Of a stretch of 64,000 nucleotides of DNA, positions 35,108 to 43,162 are shown one piece after another; position 1 is the first letter of the stretch, and the number at the start of each line of letters is the position of its first letter. The position numbers were made by a program, and so were the translations under genes. The DNA is from Limoniibacter endophyticus (GTDB lineage Bacteria > Pseudomonadota > Alphaproteobacteria > Rhizobiales > Rhizobiaceae). The DNA lies in NCBI RefSeq assembly GCF_014652835.1, contig NZ_BMZO01000002.1:62001-126000 (forward strand), written 5' to 3'. The notes beneath the pieces are model-generated. The model saw only the letters and a list, made by a program, of their open reading frames with translations. It was not told the DNA's origin and made no database searches.

Positions 35108-37072
35108 ATGAAAACACTTCTTGCGGCAACCATGCTCGCAGTGTCCGGACTGGCGCTTTCGACTGCGCCGTCGCTTGCAGATTATGAACTGAGCATTCTG
35201 CATATCAATGATCTGCATTCGCGCATCGAGCAGATCAACAAGTATGATTCGACCTGTACGCCGAAGGAAAACGACGCTGGTGAATGCTTTGGCGGTATTG
35301 CACGAGTCGCGGCCAAGATCGCCGAGCGTAAGGCTGCACTCGAGGGAGAAGAGCGCAATGTCCTGGTGCTCGATGCGGGCGACCAGTTTCAAGGCTCGCT
35401 GTTCTACACGACCTACAAGGGCAAGGATGCTGCCGAGTTCATGAACGCGATCCAGCCCGACGCCATGGCGGTCGGCAATCATGAATTCGACGACGGTCCG
35501 CAGGGGCTTGCAGATTTCATTGCGGAGATCAAATTCCCGATCGTTTCCGGTAACACGAAGGTTGCGGATGCCGAAACGGAATTGGCAGGCAAGGTCAAGG
35601 AATGGGTGATCGCAGATAAGGGCGGCGAGAGGGTGGGCATTCTTTCGGTGCTGACCCCCGACACCGCCAATGTCGCGTCGCCCGGTCCGAATGTGACTTT
35701 TGAAGATGAGATCGATTATCTGAAAGGCGCTGTGGAGCGTATCCAGGCGGAAGGCGTCAACAAGATCGTGCTTCTGTCGCATGTGGGTTTCGTGCGCGAT
35801 CAGCAGATTGCGGCGGCCGTGGATGGGATAGACGTCATCGTTGGCGGACATAGCCACACGTTGCTTTCCAACACGGAAGAAGGCGCGCCGAGCTATCCGA
35901 CCAATGTGAAGAACCCTTCCGGCAAGGACGTGCCGATCGTGCAGGCTTATGCCTATTCGAAATATCTAGGCGAGCTGAACGTGACCTTCGATGACGAAGG
36001 TAATGTAACGCAGGCGGCCGGCGACACGATCCTGCTCGACAAGTCGGTGGAGCCGGATCAGACGATTGCTGCACGCGTGGCGGAACTTGCCAAGCCGATT
36101 GAAGAACTGAAAGGGCGTGTCGTGGCCAATTCGACTGCGCCAATCGATGGCAGCCGCGAAACCTGCCGTGCGCAGGAATGCGAGATGGGCAATCTCGTAG
36201 CCGACGCGCTGCTTGATCGCGTCAAGGACCAGGGAATTTCCATTGCCTTCCAGAACGGTGGCGGCTTGCGCGCCTCGATCGATGCTGGCGACGTGACGAT
36301 GGGAGAAGTGCTGACCGTGCTGCCCTTCCAGAACACGCTCGCGACGTTCCAGCTCAAGGGCAAGGACATTGTCGCTTCGCTGGAATCAGGTGTCAGTGAA
36401 GTTGAAGAGGGCAAGGGGCGCTTTCCGCAAGTCGCGGGTCTGCAATACACCTTCGACATGAACAAGGCCCCCAATGAGGGCCGGATCAGCGACGTGAAGG
36501 TTAACGAGGGCGGCGAGTGGATCGCTATCGATCCTGAAAAATCCTATGGCGTCGTGACGAATAATTTCAATCGCAATGGCGGCGACGGCTACACGCTTTT
36601 CCGCGACAATGCGGAGAATGCTTACGATTACGGCCCGAACCTGGAAGAAGCCGTAGCAGCCTATCTGGCCAATAACACGCCTTACGCACCGAAGATCGAC
36701 GGCCGCATCACCAAGATAGCTGCGGGCGAGCAGGCGCAAGCAGAAGCAGAAGCAGAAGCAGAAGCAGAAGCAGAAACGTCTCAGCCTTCCGCCGCACCGG
36801 CTGGAGAGCAATCTGAGTCCAGCGCTCCGGTTGCCACGCAAGAGCAGGCGACGGAAGCCGTAACGCAGGTCCAGGCCGATAGCGCTTCTGCTGAAGCCAC
36901 GCCCGCCGCTGGCCAGAGCTACACGGTAAAGCCGGGCGATACGCTTTGGGATATCGCCGAAGCCACTTATGGCAATGGCGCCCTCTGGACGAAGATCCGT
37001 TCGGCTAATCCGCGGGTTTCGCCACGTCGTCTGCTTGTTGGTACCACGCTCGATATTCCATCCGCGAACTGA
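35108..37072 (+). CDS. 5'-nucleotidase/UDP-sugar diphosphatase family protein with C-terminal LysM
   Basis: 654 residues from the ATG at 35108 (GGGGACAGATCG upstream). Signal peptide ending APSLA. Metallophosphatase domain (about 25-250): HINDLHSR, DAGDQFQGSLF, VGNHEFDDG, LLSHVGF, GGHSHTLL. 5'-nucleotidase C domain (about 340-500): NLVADALLDRV, QNGGGLRASI, LPFQNTLATFQLKG, NRNGGDGYTLF. After a low-complexity AE-repeat linker comes a LysM domain (SYTVKPGDTLWDIAEATYGNGALWTKIRSANP...LLVGTTLDIP), which should tether the enzyme to peptidoglycan. Scavenges extracellular nucleotides. The linker is encoded by a GCAGAA repeat. Confidence 0.93.
   Translation: MKTLLAATMLAVSGLALSTAPSLADYELSILHINDLHSRIEQINKYDSTCTPKENDAGECFGGIARVAAKIAERKAALEGEERNVLVLDAGDQFQGSLFYTTYKGKDAAEFMNAIQPDAMAVGNHEFDDGPQGLADFIAEIKFPIVSGNTKVADAETELAGKVKEWVIADKGGERVGILSVLTPDTANVASPGPNVTFEDEIDYLKGAVERIQAEGVNKIVLLSHVGFVRDQQIAAAVDGIDVIVGGHSHTLLSNTEEGAPSYPTNVKNPSGKDVPIVQAYAYSKYLGELNVTFDDEGNVTQAAGDTILLDKSVEPDQTIAARVAELAKPIEELKGRVVANSTAPIDGSRETCRAQECEMGNLVADALLDRVKDQGISIAFQNGGGLRASIDAGDVTMGEVLTVLPFQNTLATFQLKGKDIVASLESGVSEVEEGKGRFPQVAGLQYTFDMNKAPNEGRISDVKVNEGGEWIAIDPEKSYGVVTNNFNRNGGDGYTLFRDNAENAYDYGPNLEEAVAAYLANNTPYAPKIDGRITKIAAGEQAQAEAEAEAEAEAETSQPSAAPAGEQSESSAPVATQEQATEAVTQVQADSASAEATPAAGQSYTVKPGDTLWDIAEATYGNGALWTKIRSANPRVSPRRLLVGTTLDIPSAN
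36740..36775 (+). repeat. GCAGAA hexanucleotide tandem repeat (6 copies)
   Basis: Six uninterrupted copies of GCAGAA inside the 5'-nucleotidase gene, encoding the alternating Ala-Glu linker. Being a multiple of three, copy changes would alter linker length without a frameshift. Confidence 0.93.
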
Positions 37073-37091
37073 CGCTATTCTCGATGAAAAG

Positions 37092-37124
37092 AAAATGCCG
37101 CCAGATGCGTCTGGCGGCATTTTC
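37092..37124 (+). terminator. Terminator after the 5'-nucleotidase gene
   Basis: Perfect 14-bp stem AAAATGCCGCCAGA (37092-37105) / TCTGGCGGCATTTT (37110-37123) with a 4-base loop. Confidence 0.88.
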
Positions 37125-37237
37125 GCGCCCGTACCTGCGACAAAACATCCTCATCTTATGTTTTAAACCTGCGCTTCCGACATTGGAATCGGGCGCGCGG
37201 GTGATTAGATTGCGATTGTGAAATCGAGAGAAAATAC

Positions 37238-38293
37238 ATGCAGATGAAGACAGCCATAACCCGTACCGGCCTGGGGCCTGCACCGGTCGGCCATCCACAC
37301 GTCAAGCCTGCCAAGGTGGGTATACTTCTGGCCAATCTGGGAACCCCCGACGGCACGGATTACTGGTCGATGTGGCGTTATCTGCGGGAATTTCTTTCCG
37401 ACAAGCGCGTGATCGAGTTGCCTCGCCTTGTCTGGCAGCCGATCCTGCACACATTCGTGCTGACGACGCGACCGCAGAAATCGGGCGCCAATTACAGGAC
37501 GATCTGGAACAACGAGAAAGACGAATCGCCGCTGCGCACCATCACGCGTGAGCAGGTCGAGGCGCTTCGCGAACGGCTCGCCGATCAGCCGGAGGTCGTT
37601 GTGGAATATGGCATGCGCTACGGCAGTCCCTCTATCGCCACAGCTGTAGCGCAATTGCAGGAGCAAGGCGCAGATCGCATCGTCTACTTCCCCCTCTATC
37701 CGCAATATTCCGCCACGACCACGGCGACGGCCAATGACCAGTTGTTCCGCGCGCTCATGAAGCTGCGCAATATGCCGGCCACGCGCACCGTTCCTGCCTA
37801 TTATGACGAGCCTGCCTATATTGAGGCGCTGGCACATTCGGTGGAAGCCCATCTTGCGGCGCTTGATTTCGAGCCGGAGATGATCCTTGCCTCCTATCAC
37901 GGTATTCCCAAGCGCTATTTCGAGGCGGGCGATCCTTATCATTGCCATTGCCACAAAACGACACGGCTTCTGCGCGAGCGATTGGGCTATGACGACAAGC
38001 GCCTGATCACGACCTTTCAGTCGCTGTTCGGCAAGGCGGAATGGATCAAGCCTTATACGGCTGCGACTGTTGAGAAGCTTGCACATGAAGGTGTGAAACG
38101 CATCGCGATCATCAACCCGGGATTTTCTGCCGATTGTATCGAGACGCTGGAGGAGATTGCGGGCGAAGTGCGGGATGAGTTTATTGAGGCAGGCGGCGAG
38201 AAGTTCGCGCATATTCCCTGTCTCAACGCCAGCGAAGGCGGCATGAACCTCATTGAGGCGCTGGTGCGTCGCGAGATGGCCGGGTGGGCTTAG
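37238..38293 (+). CDS. hemH: Ferrochelatase
   Basis: 351 residues. Inserts Fe2+ into protoporphyrin IX, the last step of protoheme synthesis. Landmarks: GILLANLGTPD, YPQYSATTTA, the active-site His in ASYHGIPKRYFEAGDPYHCHCHKTT, FQSLFGKAEWIKPYT, NPGFSADCIETLEEI. The CHCHK stretch is a characteristic feature. Single gene between two unrelated units; no IRO or Irr-like site was found in the 165 bp upstream. Confidence 0.97.
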   Translation: MQMKTAITRTGLGPAPVGHPHVKPAKVGILLANLGTPDGTDYWSMWRYLREFLSDKRVIELPRLVWQPILHTFVLTTRPQKSGANYRTIWNNEKDESPLRTITREQVEALRERLADQPEVVVEYGMRYGSPSIATAVAQLQEQGADRIVYFPLYPQYSATTTATANDQLFRALMKLRNMPATRTVPAYYDEPAYIEALAHSVEAHLAALDFEPEMILASYHGIPKRYFEAGDPYHCHCHKTTRLLRERLGYDDKRLITTFQSLFGKAEWIKPYTAATVEKLAHEGVKRIAIINPGFSADCIETLEEIAGEVRDEFIEAGGEKFAHIPCLNASEGGMNLIEALVRREMAGWA

Positions 38294-38390
38294 AAAAACT
38301 AGGAATTTGAGCAAAACGAAGTGCTCTTTGCCTGAAAACATGCCATTACTGATGCTGATTTAAAGTCAATCGCATTTTGAGAGGGCAGGT

Positions 38391-39359
38391 ATGTTTTCAG
38401 GTATCGATATTGGCATCTGGCTATTGGTGCTTCTGGCGGTCGTTCTGCTTTTTGCTGCCATCAAGACGGTGCCGCAGGGTCAGAATTACACAATTGAGCG
38501 TTTTGGACGTTACACAAAGACCTTGCAGCCGGGCCTCAATATCATCGTGCCGTTCTTCGATCGCGTGGGCGCCAAGCTCAACATGATGGAGCAGGTGCTG
38601 GATGTTCCGACGCAGGAGGTCATCACCCGCGACAATGCGACGGTCGAAGTCAACGGCGTTGCGTTCTATCAAATCCTGAACGCGCCCCAGGCTGCTTATC
38701 AGGTTACCAACCTGAACCACGCCATTCTCAACCTGACCATGACGAATATTCGTTCAGTCATGGGTTCCATGGATCTCGACGATCTCCTTTCCAACCGCGA
38801 TGCAATCAACGAGCGTCTGTTGCGGGTCGTCGATGAGGCCTCGAACAGCTGGGGCATCAAGATCACCCGAGTCGAGATCAAGGATATCAATCCTCCGAAG
38901 AACCTCGTGGATTCCATGGCGCGTCAGATGATGGCCGAGCGTGAAAAGCGTGCGCAAATCCTGGAAGCGGAAGGTTTGAAGCAAGCGGAAATCCTGAAGG
39001 CGGAAGGCCGCCGCGAGGCAGCGTTCCGAGACGCTGAAGCGCGCGAACGTGCGGCGGAGGCCGAAGCACGCGCGACCGAAGTGGTGTCGCAGGCGATTTC
39101 CAGCGGAGATGCACAGGCCCTGAACTATTTCGTTGCCCAACAATACACCGAAGCGCTGGCAAAGATCGGCTCTGCGGGAAACAGTAAAATCGTACTGATG
39201 CCCCTGGAAGCTTCGTCGATTATCGGTTCCATCGGTGGCATCGGCGCACTCGCGCGCGAAGTATTCGGCGAGAATGCGCCAAGCGGCTCACCGGCTCCGC
39301 GTCCGTCGAGTAATCGTCCGCCGCGGGTGAAAAATACCTTTCCGCCGACAACGGAATAG
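38391..39359 (+). CDS. SPFH/band-7 domain protein (stomatin-like, QmcA family)
   Basis: 322 residues. N-terminal membrane anchor (GIWLLVLLAVVLLFAAIKTVPQG), then SPFH domain (YTIERFGRYTKTLQPGLNIIVPFFDRVGAKLNMMEQVLDVPTQEVITRDNATVEVNGVAFYQI) and a long charged coiled coil rich in Ala/Glu/Arg (about 185-240). Probably a membrane-microdomain scaffold for protease or quality-control complexes. It is followed 8 bp later by its usual partner, an NfeD-type protein. Confidence 0.95.
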   Translation: MFSGIDIGIWLLVLLAVVLLFAAIKTVPQGQNYTIERFGRYTKTLQPGLNIIVPFFDRVGAKLNMMEQVLDVPTQEVITRDNATVEVNGVAFYQILNAPQAAYQVTNLNHAILNLTMTNIRSVMGSMDLDDLLSNRDAINERLLRVVDEASNSWGIKITRVEIKDINPPKNLVDSMARQMMAEREKRAQILEAEGLKQAEILKAEGRREAAFRDAEARERAAEAEARATEVVSQAISSGDAQALNYFVAQQYTEALAKIGSAGNSKIVLMPLEASSIIGSIGGIGALAREVFGENAPSGSPAPRPSSNRPPRVKNTFPPTTE

Positions 39360-39367
39360 GGTCAGTC

Positions 39368-39841
39368 ATGATAACAAGCTGGATCGCAAGCCTCGGGGCC
39401 TGGAGCTGGATCACCTTTGGTCTGGTTCTTCTGGTGCTTGAAATTCTGGCGCCGGGTGTCTTCCTGCTCTGGATTGGTATCGCTGCGCTCATCGTAGGGA
39501 TGGCATCATTGCTCTTGTGGGACATGGCCTTCTGGGTGTGGCAGGTACAGACGATCGTTTTTCTGGCCCTGACCTTCGTCTGTGTCTATGTCGGCAATCG
39601 CTATTTTCGCAGCTCCAGCCAAAAGAGCGACACACCTTATCTCAATGAACGCGTACGCCAGCTTGTGGGACGAACCGCTACGCTCGCGGAGCCGATTGAA
39701 AACGGAACGGGGCGTATACACATAGGCGACACGCTTTGGCGCGTGACTGGTCCCGATTTGCCGGAGGGTACGCGAGTGCGGGTAAAGGGTGTGGATGCCG
39801 ATGGCACGACGCTGGTGGTGGAGGCGGAAGGTTCGTTCTAG
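39368..39841 (+). CDS. NfeD-like family protein
   Basis: 157 residues: two membrane segments (WSWITFGLVLLVLEILAPGVFLLWIGIAALIVGMASLLL and the following helix VQTIVFLALTFVCVYVGNRYF), then a C-terminal OB-fold (NERVRQLVGRTATLAEPIENGTGRIHIGDTLWRVTGPDLPEGTRVRVKGVDGTTL-like) typical of NfeD1b proteins. Pairs with the upstream band-7 protein. Its stop overlaps the convergent NADAR gene by 4 bp. Confidence 0.93.
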   Translation: MITSWIASLGAWSWITFGLVLLVLEILAPGVFLLWIGIAALIVGMASLLLWDMAFWVWQVQTIVFLALTFVCVYVGNRYFRSSSQKSDTPYLNERVRQLVGRTATLAEPIENGTGRIHIGDTLWRVTGPDLPEGTRVRVKGVDADGTTLVVEAEGSF

Positions 39842-40548
39842 CCGACACGCAGGCGCGCTTGCGCTATGTGGCGCTGTTCCGGTTCTGATGCCGCGTTTGT
39901 CTTCATGGCGGCGATGAAGGTCTGTGGCGTATGCATATACGCTTCGAGTTTTCCTTCGCGCATCAGTGAAACGAAGAGCGCGCATGACCGCGCCTGGCAA
40001 TTGAAGGATTTGGCCGGATTGAACTCGATATCGGTGAAGCCGGCATATTGATAACGGCCGTCGATGCGCTCCTTGATCCAGTCCCGATGCTGGAAGATTG
40101 CCGTGAGATAGAGCCAGTCATAGAACACGGTTCTCGGTACCAACGGAAAATCATATCCATCGAACGTGAAGCTGGTGAGCTGACCTGACTCTTGCAGGCG
40201 CGGGTCGCGTTTCGCCTGCCGCGGTTCGACGTTGTACAGGTCGGTGAACGGGCCGCCTCGGGCGAACACCTTGCTTCCCTGAAAGGCGTTTTCGAGCGTC
40301 AACTCCCCAAAAGTGCTTTGGACGCGGAGATTGAACGCGCTGAGCTTTTGTCCGGCGCGCGTATCCGATTTGGACGAAATCTCCAGGAGGGGAGCGTAGC
40401 CGGCTCGTTCTGCTGCTGCGTGGAGAGAGGTGATATTCTTCCACTTCTGTGATTCCGCAAACCCCCCGGCCCATGGAATTTCGAAGCTGATCTGCCGGAC
40501 GTAACCTTCCTGCTCCGGCACCGGAACGAATATCGGTCTCTCAGCCAT
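39838..40548 (-). CDS. DarT1-associated NADAR-type antitoxin
   Basis: 236 residues. Recognised as the DarT1-partner NADAR family from REISFEIPWAGGFAESQKWKNITSLHAAA-like opening, LLEISSKSDTRAGQKLSAFNLRV, then TLENAFQGSKVFARGGPFTDLYNVEPRQAKRDPRLQESGQLTSFTFDGYDFPLVPRTVFYDWLYLTAIFQ and YAGFTDIEFNPAKSFNCQARSCALFVSLM. NADAR enzymes of this group remove ADP-ribose from guanine bases, undoing the toxin's mark. Its ATG overlaps the toxin stop by 8 bp, so it is translated from the same message. No signal peptide. The family name comes from my recall, not a search. Confidence 0.85.
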   Translation of the reverse strand: MAERPIFVPVPEQEGYVRQISFEIPWAGGFAESQKWKNITSLHAAAERAGYAPLLEISSKSDTRAGQKLSAFNLRVQSTFGELTLENAFQGSKVFARGGPFTDLYNVEPRQAKRDPRLQESGQLTSFTFDGYDFPLVPRTVFYDWLYLTAIFQHRDWIKERIDGRYQYAGFTDIEFNPAKSFNCQARSCALFVSLMREGKLEAYMHTPQTFIAAMKTNAASEPEQRHIAQARLRVG

Positions 40549-41053
40549 CAGGCATCCCTATTAAATTCAACGGAATTATCGCCGGAACGAGGACCTCATA
40601 TTTTTCAGCCTGAGCCAGCCGTGCCTTTATAGCAGGATCGCTCCAATCTGTCTTTGTGTACAGCACCTCGAAATCAACCATCGAATTGGCTTGATCGATT
40701 GAAACGGCTTCGACGCCATTTTTGTTCGCGACGTCATTGGTGAAAAGAACCCCTGGAATACTCAGAACGTCTCGCTTGATCTCCAGAAAGACTGACTGCG
40801 AGATGCGACTATCCTGCTTGGCCACATATTCCATCGGATGATTTTTGCGGAAGCAGAGATGGACATACTTGTCCATGTTTTTCCAACCGTCCGCGCTAAT
40901 GCTCCACTCATTGCCGCCCGGCGCGGGAATTTTGATATCACGTTTTTCCAGCTCTGCACGCGGTAGCAGTCCACCAAGCTCACGGATTAGAGGGAGATTT
41001 TTCTTGTCGGTAAAATGGTAAAGGCGCGGGATTTCGTCAATGGTACTGATCAT
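40541..41053 (-). CDS. DarT1-type DNA ADP-ribosyltransferase toxin (DUF4433-like)
   Basis: 170 residues from the ATG at 41053; the frame stays open upstream but the GGAG site 8 bp before this ATG fixes the start. DarT landmarks: LYHFTDKKNLPLIRE (NAD-binding His13), YVHLCFRKNHPMEYVA with Arg69 at the catalytic Arg position, and KYEVLVPAIIP with Glu153 at the catalytic Glu position. Such toxins add ADP-ribose to bases in single-stranded DNA and act in phage defence or growth arrest. Toxin precedes antitoxin, as in darT-darG. The region is more AT-rich than its surroundings, which suggests acquisition. Confidence 0.82.
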   Translation of the reverse strand: MISTIDEIPRLYHFTDKKNLPLIRELGGLLPRAELEKRDIKIPAPGGNEWSISADGWKNMDKYVHLCFRKNHPMEYVAKQDSRISQSVFLEIKRDVLSIPGVLFTNDVANKNGVEAVSIDQANSMVDFEVLYTKTDWSDPAIKARLAQAEKYEVLVPAIIPLNLIGMPDG

Positions 41054-41056
41054 GTC

Positions 41057-41084
41057 GGGTGCTCCATACTGTTTTGAGGCACCC
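41057..41084 (-). promoter_or_regulatory. Hairpin over the toxin ribosome site
   Basis: GGGTGC (41057-41062) and GCACCC (41079-41084) are inverted copies in the toxin leader. On the minus strand the ATGGAG that serves as ribosome site lies at the base of the loop, directly next to the 3' arm and 8 bp from the start. Formation of the stem could limit toxin translation. Confidence 0.45.
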
Positions 41085-41101
41085 AACGTAAGAATAGGTA
41101 G

Positions 41102-41122
41102 ATATACCTGCGATAGGTATAT
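41102..41122. promoter_or_regulatory. Palindrome in the toxin promoter region (candidate operator)
   Basis: ATATACC (41102-41108) and GGTATAT (41116-41122) are perfect inverted arms around 7 bp, about 50 bp upstream of the toxin ATG in an AT-rich stretch. ATAGGTA also occurs as a direct repeat at 41094 and 41113. Suited to autoregulation of the module. Confidence 0.45.
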
Positions 41123-41189
41123 TTTACAGTTTACTTTTAATATTGCTAATAGGGAAGTTGCTCGATCGGCAGTGCAAGCGCTGACTATC

Positions 41190-41567
41190 TCAAGGATAGA
41201 GAAACAGGTTCGACCATTCCTCATGGGGAATGCGGCTGCCGATCCTGTAATTGAACGAGATCACATTCATGCGGTCCTCGCTCGTCTTGCACTCGTAGGA
41301 AAGGCGGTACCACTCGCCATTGCGGCGAAACACAGCTCCGGCTGCCATGACCTCGGTGGCAGTGCGTACCGGATTGGAGAAAGTGTAGGCGATAACCTTG
41401 TCGGCTTTTAAACGCTCCATGCCTTCAAGATCGCATCGCTGATCGAGTTGGTCCGTCTCGGTGAGATTTCGCAACTGCGTGATAGCTTTGGAATCAGCGG
41501 CGTGCAGGGGAGGTAGATGTATTGCGGCTAGAGCGAGGATAGTTAGAATAAGCTTATCGTACCGCAT
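41190..41567 (-). CDS. DUF930 domain-containing exported protein
   Basis: 125 residues from the ATG at 41567; a TTG three codons earlier is possible. Signal peptide RYDKLILTILALAAIHLPPLHA, then ITQLRNLTETDQLDQRCDLEGMERLKADKVIAYTF, VRTATEVMAAGAVFRRNGEWYRLSYECKTSEDRMNVISFNYRIGSRIP. This is the DUF930 pattern common in Rhizobiales, with two conserved Cys (RCD and YECK) that may form a disulfide in the periplasm. Function unknown. It lies upstream of the toxin module on the same strand but about 140 bp away with its own end. Confidence 0.85.
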   Translation of the reverse strand: MRYDKLILTILALAAIHLPPLHAADSKAITQLRNLTETDQLDQRCDLEGMERLKADKVIAYTFSNPVRTATEVMAAGAVFRRNGEWYRLSYECKTSEDRMNVISFNYRIGSRIPHEEWSNLFLYP

Positions 41568-41713
41568 GTTTTTCAATCACAAATGGAAATAATTCGGATG
41601 GCCAGCGGTGGCCTGTCTGCCGGGTGATCTTTCTCTTATATGAGTTGGTCACCAATGGGGCAATGCCGCATTGTTGCTTATAAGGTGCATTACCTGTCCT
41701 GTTCGAGAAGCAA

Positions 41714-42121
41714 TCAGATGAGTTTGGCGATTGTTGTTTTGCCCAACCGGCTGACGAGAAGCGCTTCTGCATCATTCAGGGCGCTGTCGACCTGGCCAAG
41801 CAATGCAATCTCGATCTTGCAGGTGGGCGGGTTCTCGTCGCCTTCGACCTCCAGCCGCAGGAAACGTTCGCCCAGCGCCTGATATACATCGGCCAGGGTG
41901 ATTTCTTCCGGGGGACGCGTGAGCCGCCAACCTCCGGCATGTCCTTTTTCGGAGGTGACGAGGCCGTGCTCGCGCAGGGCGCCCAGTGTGCGCCGTACGA
42001 CGACGGCATTTGTTCCGCTGTGGCTGGCAATGTCGCCGGAGGTGAGTGGTCGCGTCGGTGCCATGGCGGCGATATGAGCCAGCGCATGAAGAGCGAGGGA
42101 AAAGCGGCTATTTCGTTTCAT
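41714..42121 (-). CDS. Rrf2 family transcriptional regulator
   Basis: 135 residues. Winged helix at the N-terminus (MKRNSRFSLALHALAHIA, TSGDIASHSGTNAVVVRRTLGALREHGLVTSEKGHAGGWRLTRPPEEITLADVYQALGE). Only one Cys (PPTCKIE) is present, so it lacks the three-Cys Fe-S site of IscR, NsrR and RirA and resembles the cluster-free YwnA type. It is divergent from an EamA exporter with a palindrome in the shared promoter, so it probably controls that gene and itself. Signal unknown. Confidence 0.92.
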   Translation of the reverse strand: MKRNSRFSLALHALAHIAAMAPTRPLTSGDIASHSGTNAVVVRRTLGALREHGLVTSEKGHAGGWRLTRPPEEITLADVYQALGERFLRLEVEGDENPPTCKIEIALLGQVDSALNDAEALLVSRLGKTTIAKLI

Positions 42122-42167
42122 CTAACTCCCGTTCAGATATTTTGTAACTTTAATTGTTGCGTGAAAT

Positions 42168-42188
42168 ATGTAACTACGATAGTTACAT
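42168..42188. promoter_or_regulatory. Palindromic operator between rrf2-type regulator and exporter gene
   Basis: ATGTAACT (42168-42175) and AGTTACAT (42181-42188) are perfect 8-bp inverted arms around ACGAT. A half copy, TGTAACTT, lies near 42143. Position in the 92-bp divergent region fits control of both genes by the Rrf2 protein. Confidence 0.7.
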
Positions 42189-42213
42189 TATAGCACCGCT
42201 TGGAGATTTTGCC

Positions 42214-43146
42214 ATGACTGATCGTGTCGCTCACACCGGGGCGTCCGCACCTACGCTTGCGGCCATTTTTTGCTTTAGTGCCGGTCCTGTCGGTTTTGCC
42301 GTGCAGAAATATCTGGCTATCTCGTTGAGCCCGGTTGTCGTTATTGCTGTACAAATGACTATAGGCGCCATCATTCTATGGACCATAGCCTTCATGCGCA
42401 CCACGCAGGCCGTTCCACTGAAAACGAAATTGAAGGCGGTTGGCGTTGGCGCGCTGCATCCCGGCATTTTCATGATCATTTTTACGACGGCAAGCCGCCA
42501 GATGGATGGCGTAACGGCCAATCTTCTGGCCGCCCTGATGCCAGCGATTGTGGGCTTTCTTGCACGGATTTTCCTCGCAGAGCCGCTCAAGCTTTCCACC
42601 CTTGCAGGCATGGCTGTGAGCTTTGCCGGTCTTGTACTGGTGATCTCCGAAAGGAAGATGACGGGTGAGAGCACGCTCTATGGCTTTTTGCTTGCAGCAC
42701 TCGGGTTCAGTTTCGCGGCCGCCGGGCAGATCGCCGGACGCGCGCTGCACACCCGGGTGCAGGTGCCGTGGCAGGTGGTGGCGACAATGCAGGTATCGGG
42801 CGCGGCTGGTATCGCGTGGCTCAGTGTGTTCGCCATCGGCGCGCAATTGGATCTTGCGGCAATTGCATCCGAATGGATTGCGTTTTCCTACATTGGCGCG
42901 GTCGTCATGGCAGCGGGTTATGCGGCGTATAATTTCGCGCTGTCGAGATTGCCGATTTTGCAACTCGGACTTCTCGCTGCGATCGGACCTGCGGTTGGCG
43001 CAATCTCTGCTGCAATCATCTTCGACAGCCCCATGGGGCTGCCCACGATGGCAGGCATTCTTGTCATCGTGACGGGGACAGCCTTGCCGAGCCTGCTTGG
43101 CTTCGCGCGGCATCGACAATCGGTCGCTCACGGTCGCAAACCGTGA
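42214..43146 (+). CDS. EamA/DMT family transporter
   Basis: 310 residues from the ATG at 42214 (GGAG 10 bp upstream). Ten hydrophobic helices in two similar halves, with EamA landmarks FCFSAGPVGFAVQKYLAISLSPVVVIAVQM, ALMPAIVGFLARIFLAEPLKLSTLAGMAVSFAGLVLVI and, in the second half, IGAVVMAAGYAAYNFALSRLPILQLGLLAAIGPAVGAI...GLPTMAGILVIVTG. Probably exports a small metabolite or drug. The partner Rrf2 regulator and operator suggest induction by the exported compound. Confidence 0.9.
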   Translation: MTDRVAHTGASAPTLAAIFCFSAGPVGFAVQKYLAISLSPVVVIAVQMTIGAIILWTIAFMRTTQAVPLKTKLKAVGVGALHPGIFMIIFTTASRQMDGVTANLLAALMPAIVGFLARIFLAEPLKLSTLAGMAVSFAGLVLVISERKMTGESTLYGFLLAALGFSFAAAGQIAGRALHTRVQVPWQVVATMQVSGAAGIAWLSVFAIGAQLDLAAIASEWIAFSYIGAVVMAAGYAAYNFALSRLPILQLGLLAAIGPAVGAISAAIIFDSPMGLPTMAGILVIVTGTALPSLLGFARHRQSVAHGRKP

Positions 43147-43162
43147 GCGAATAGCCAGGATA

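Noticed and set aside
36740-36775. GCAGAA repeat as a phase-variation switch
   Set aside because: A hexamer repeat keeps the frame when copies change, so it can only vary linker length, not turn the gene off.
36740-36775. GCAGAA repeat as a CRISPR-like array
   Set aside because: Uninterrupted short repeat inside a coding region, without spacers or cas genes.
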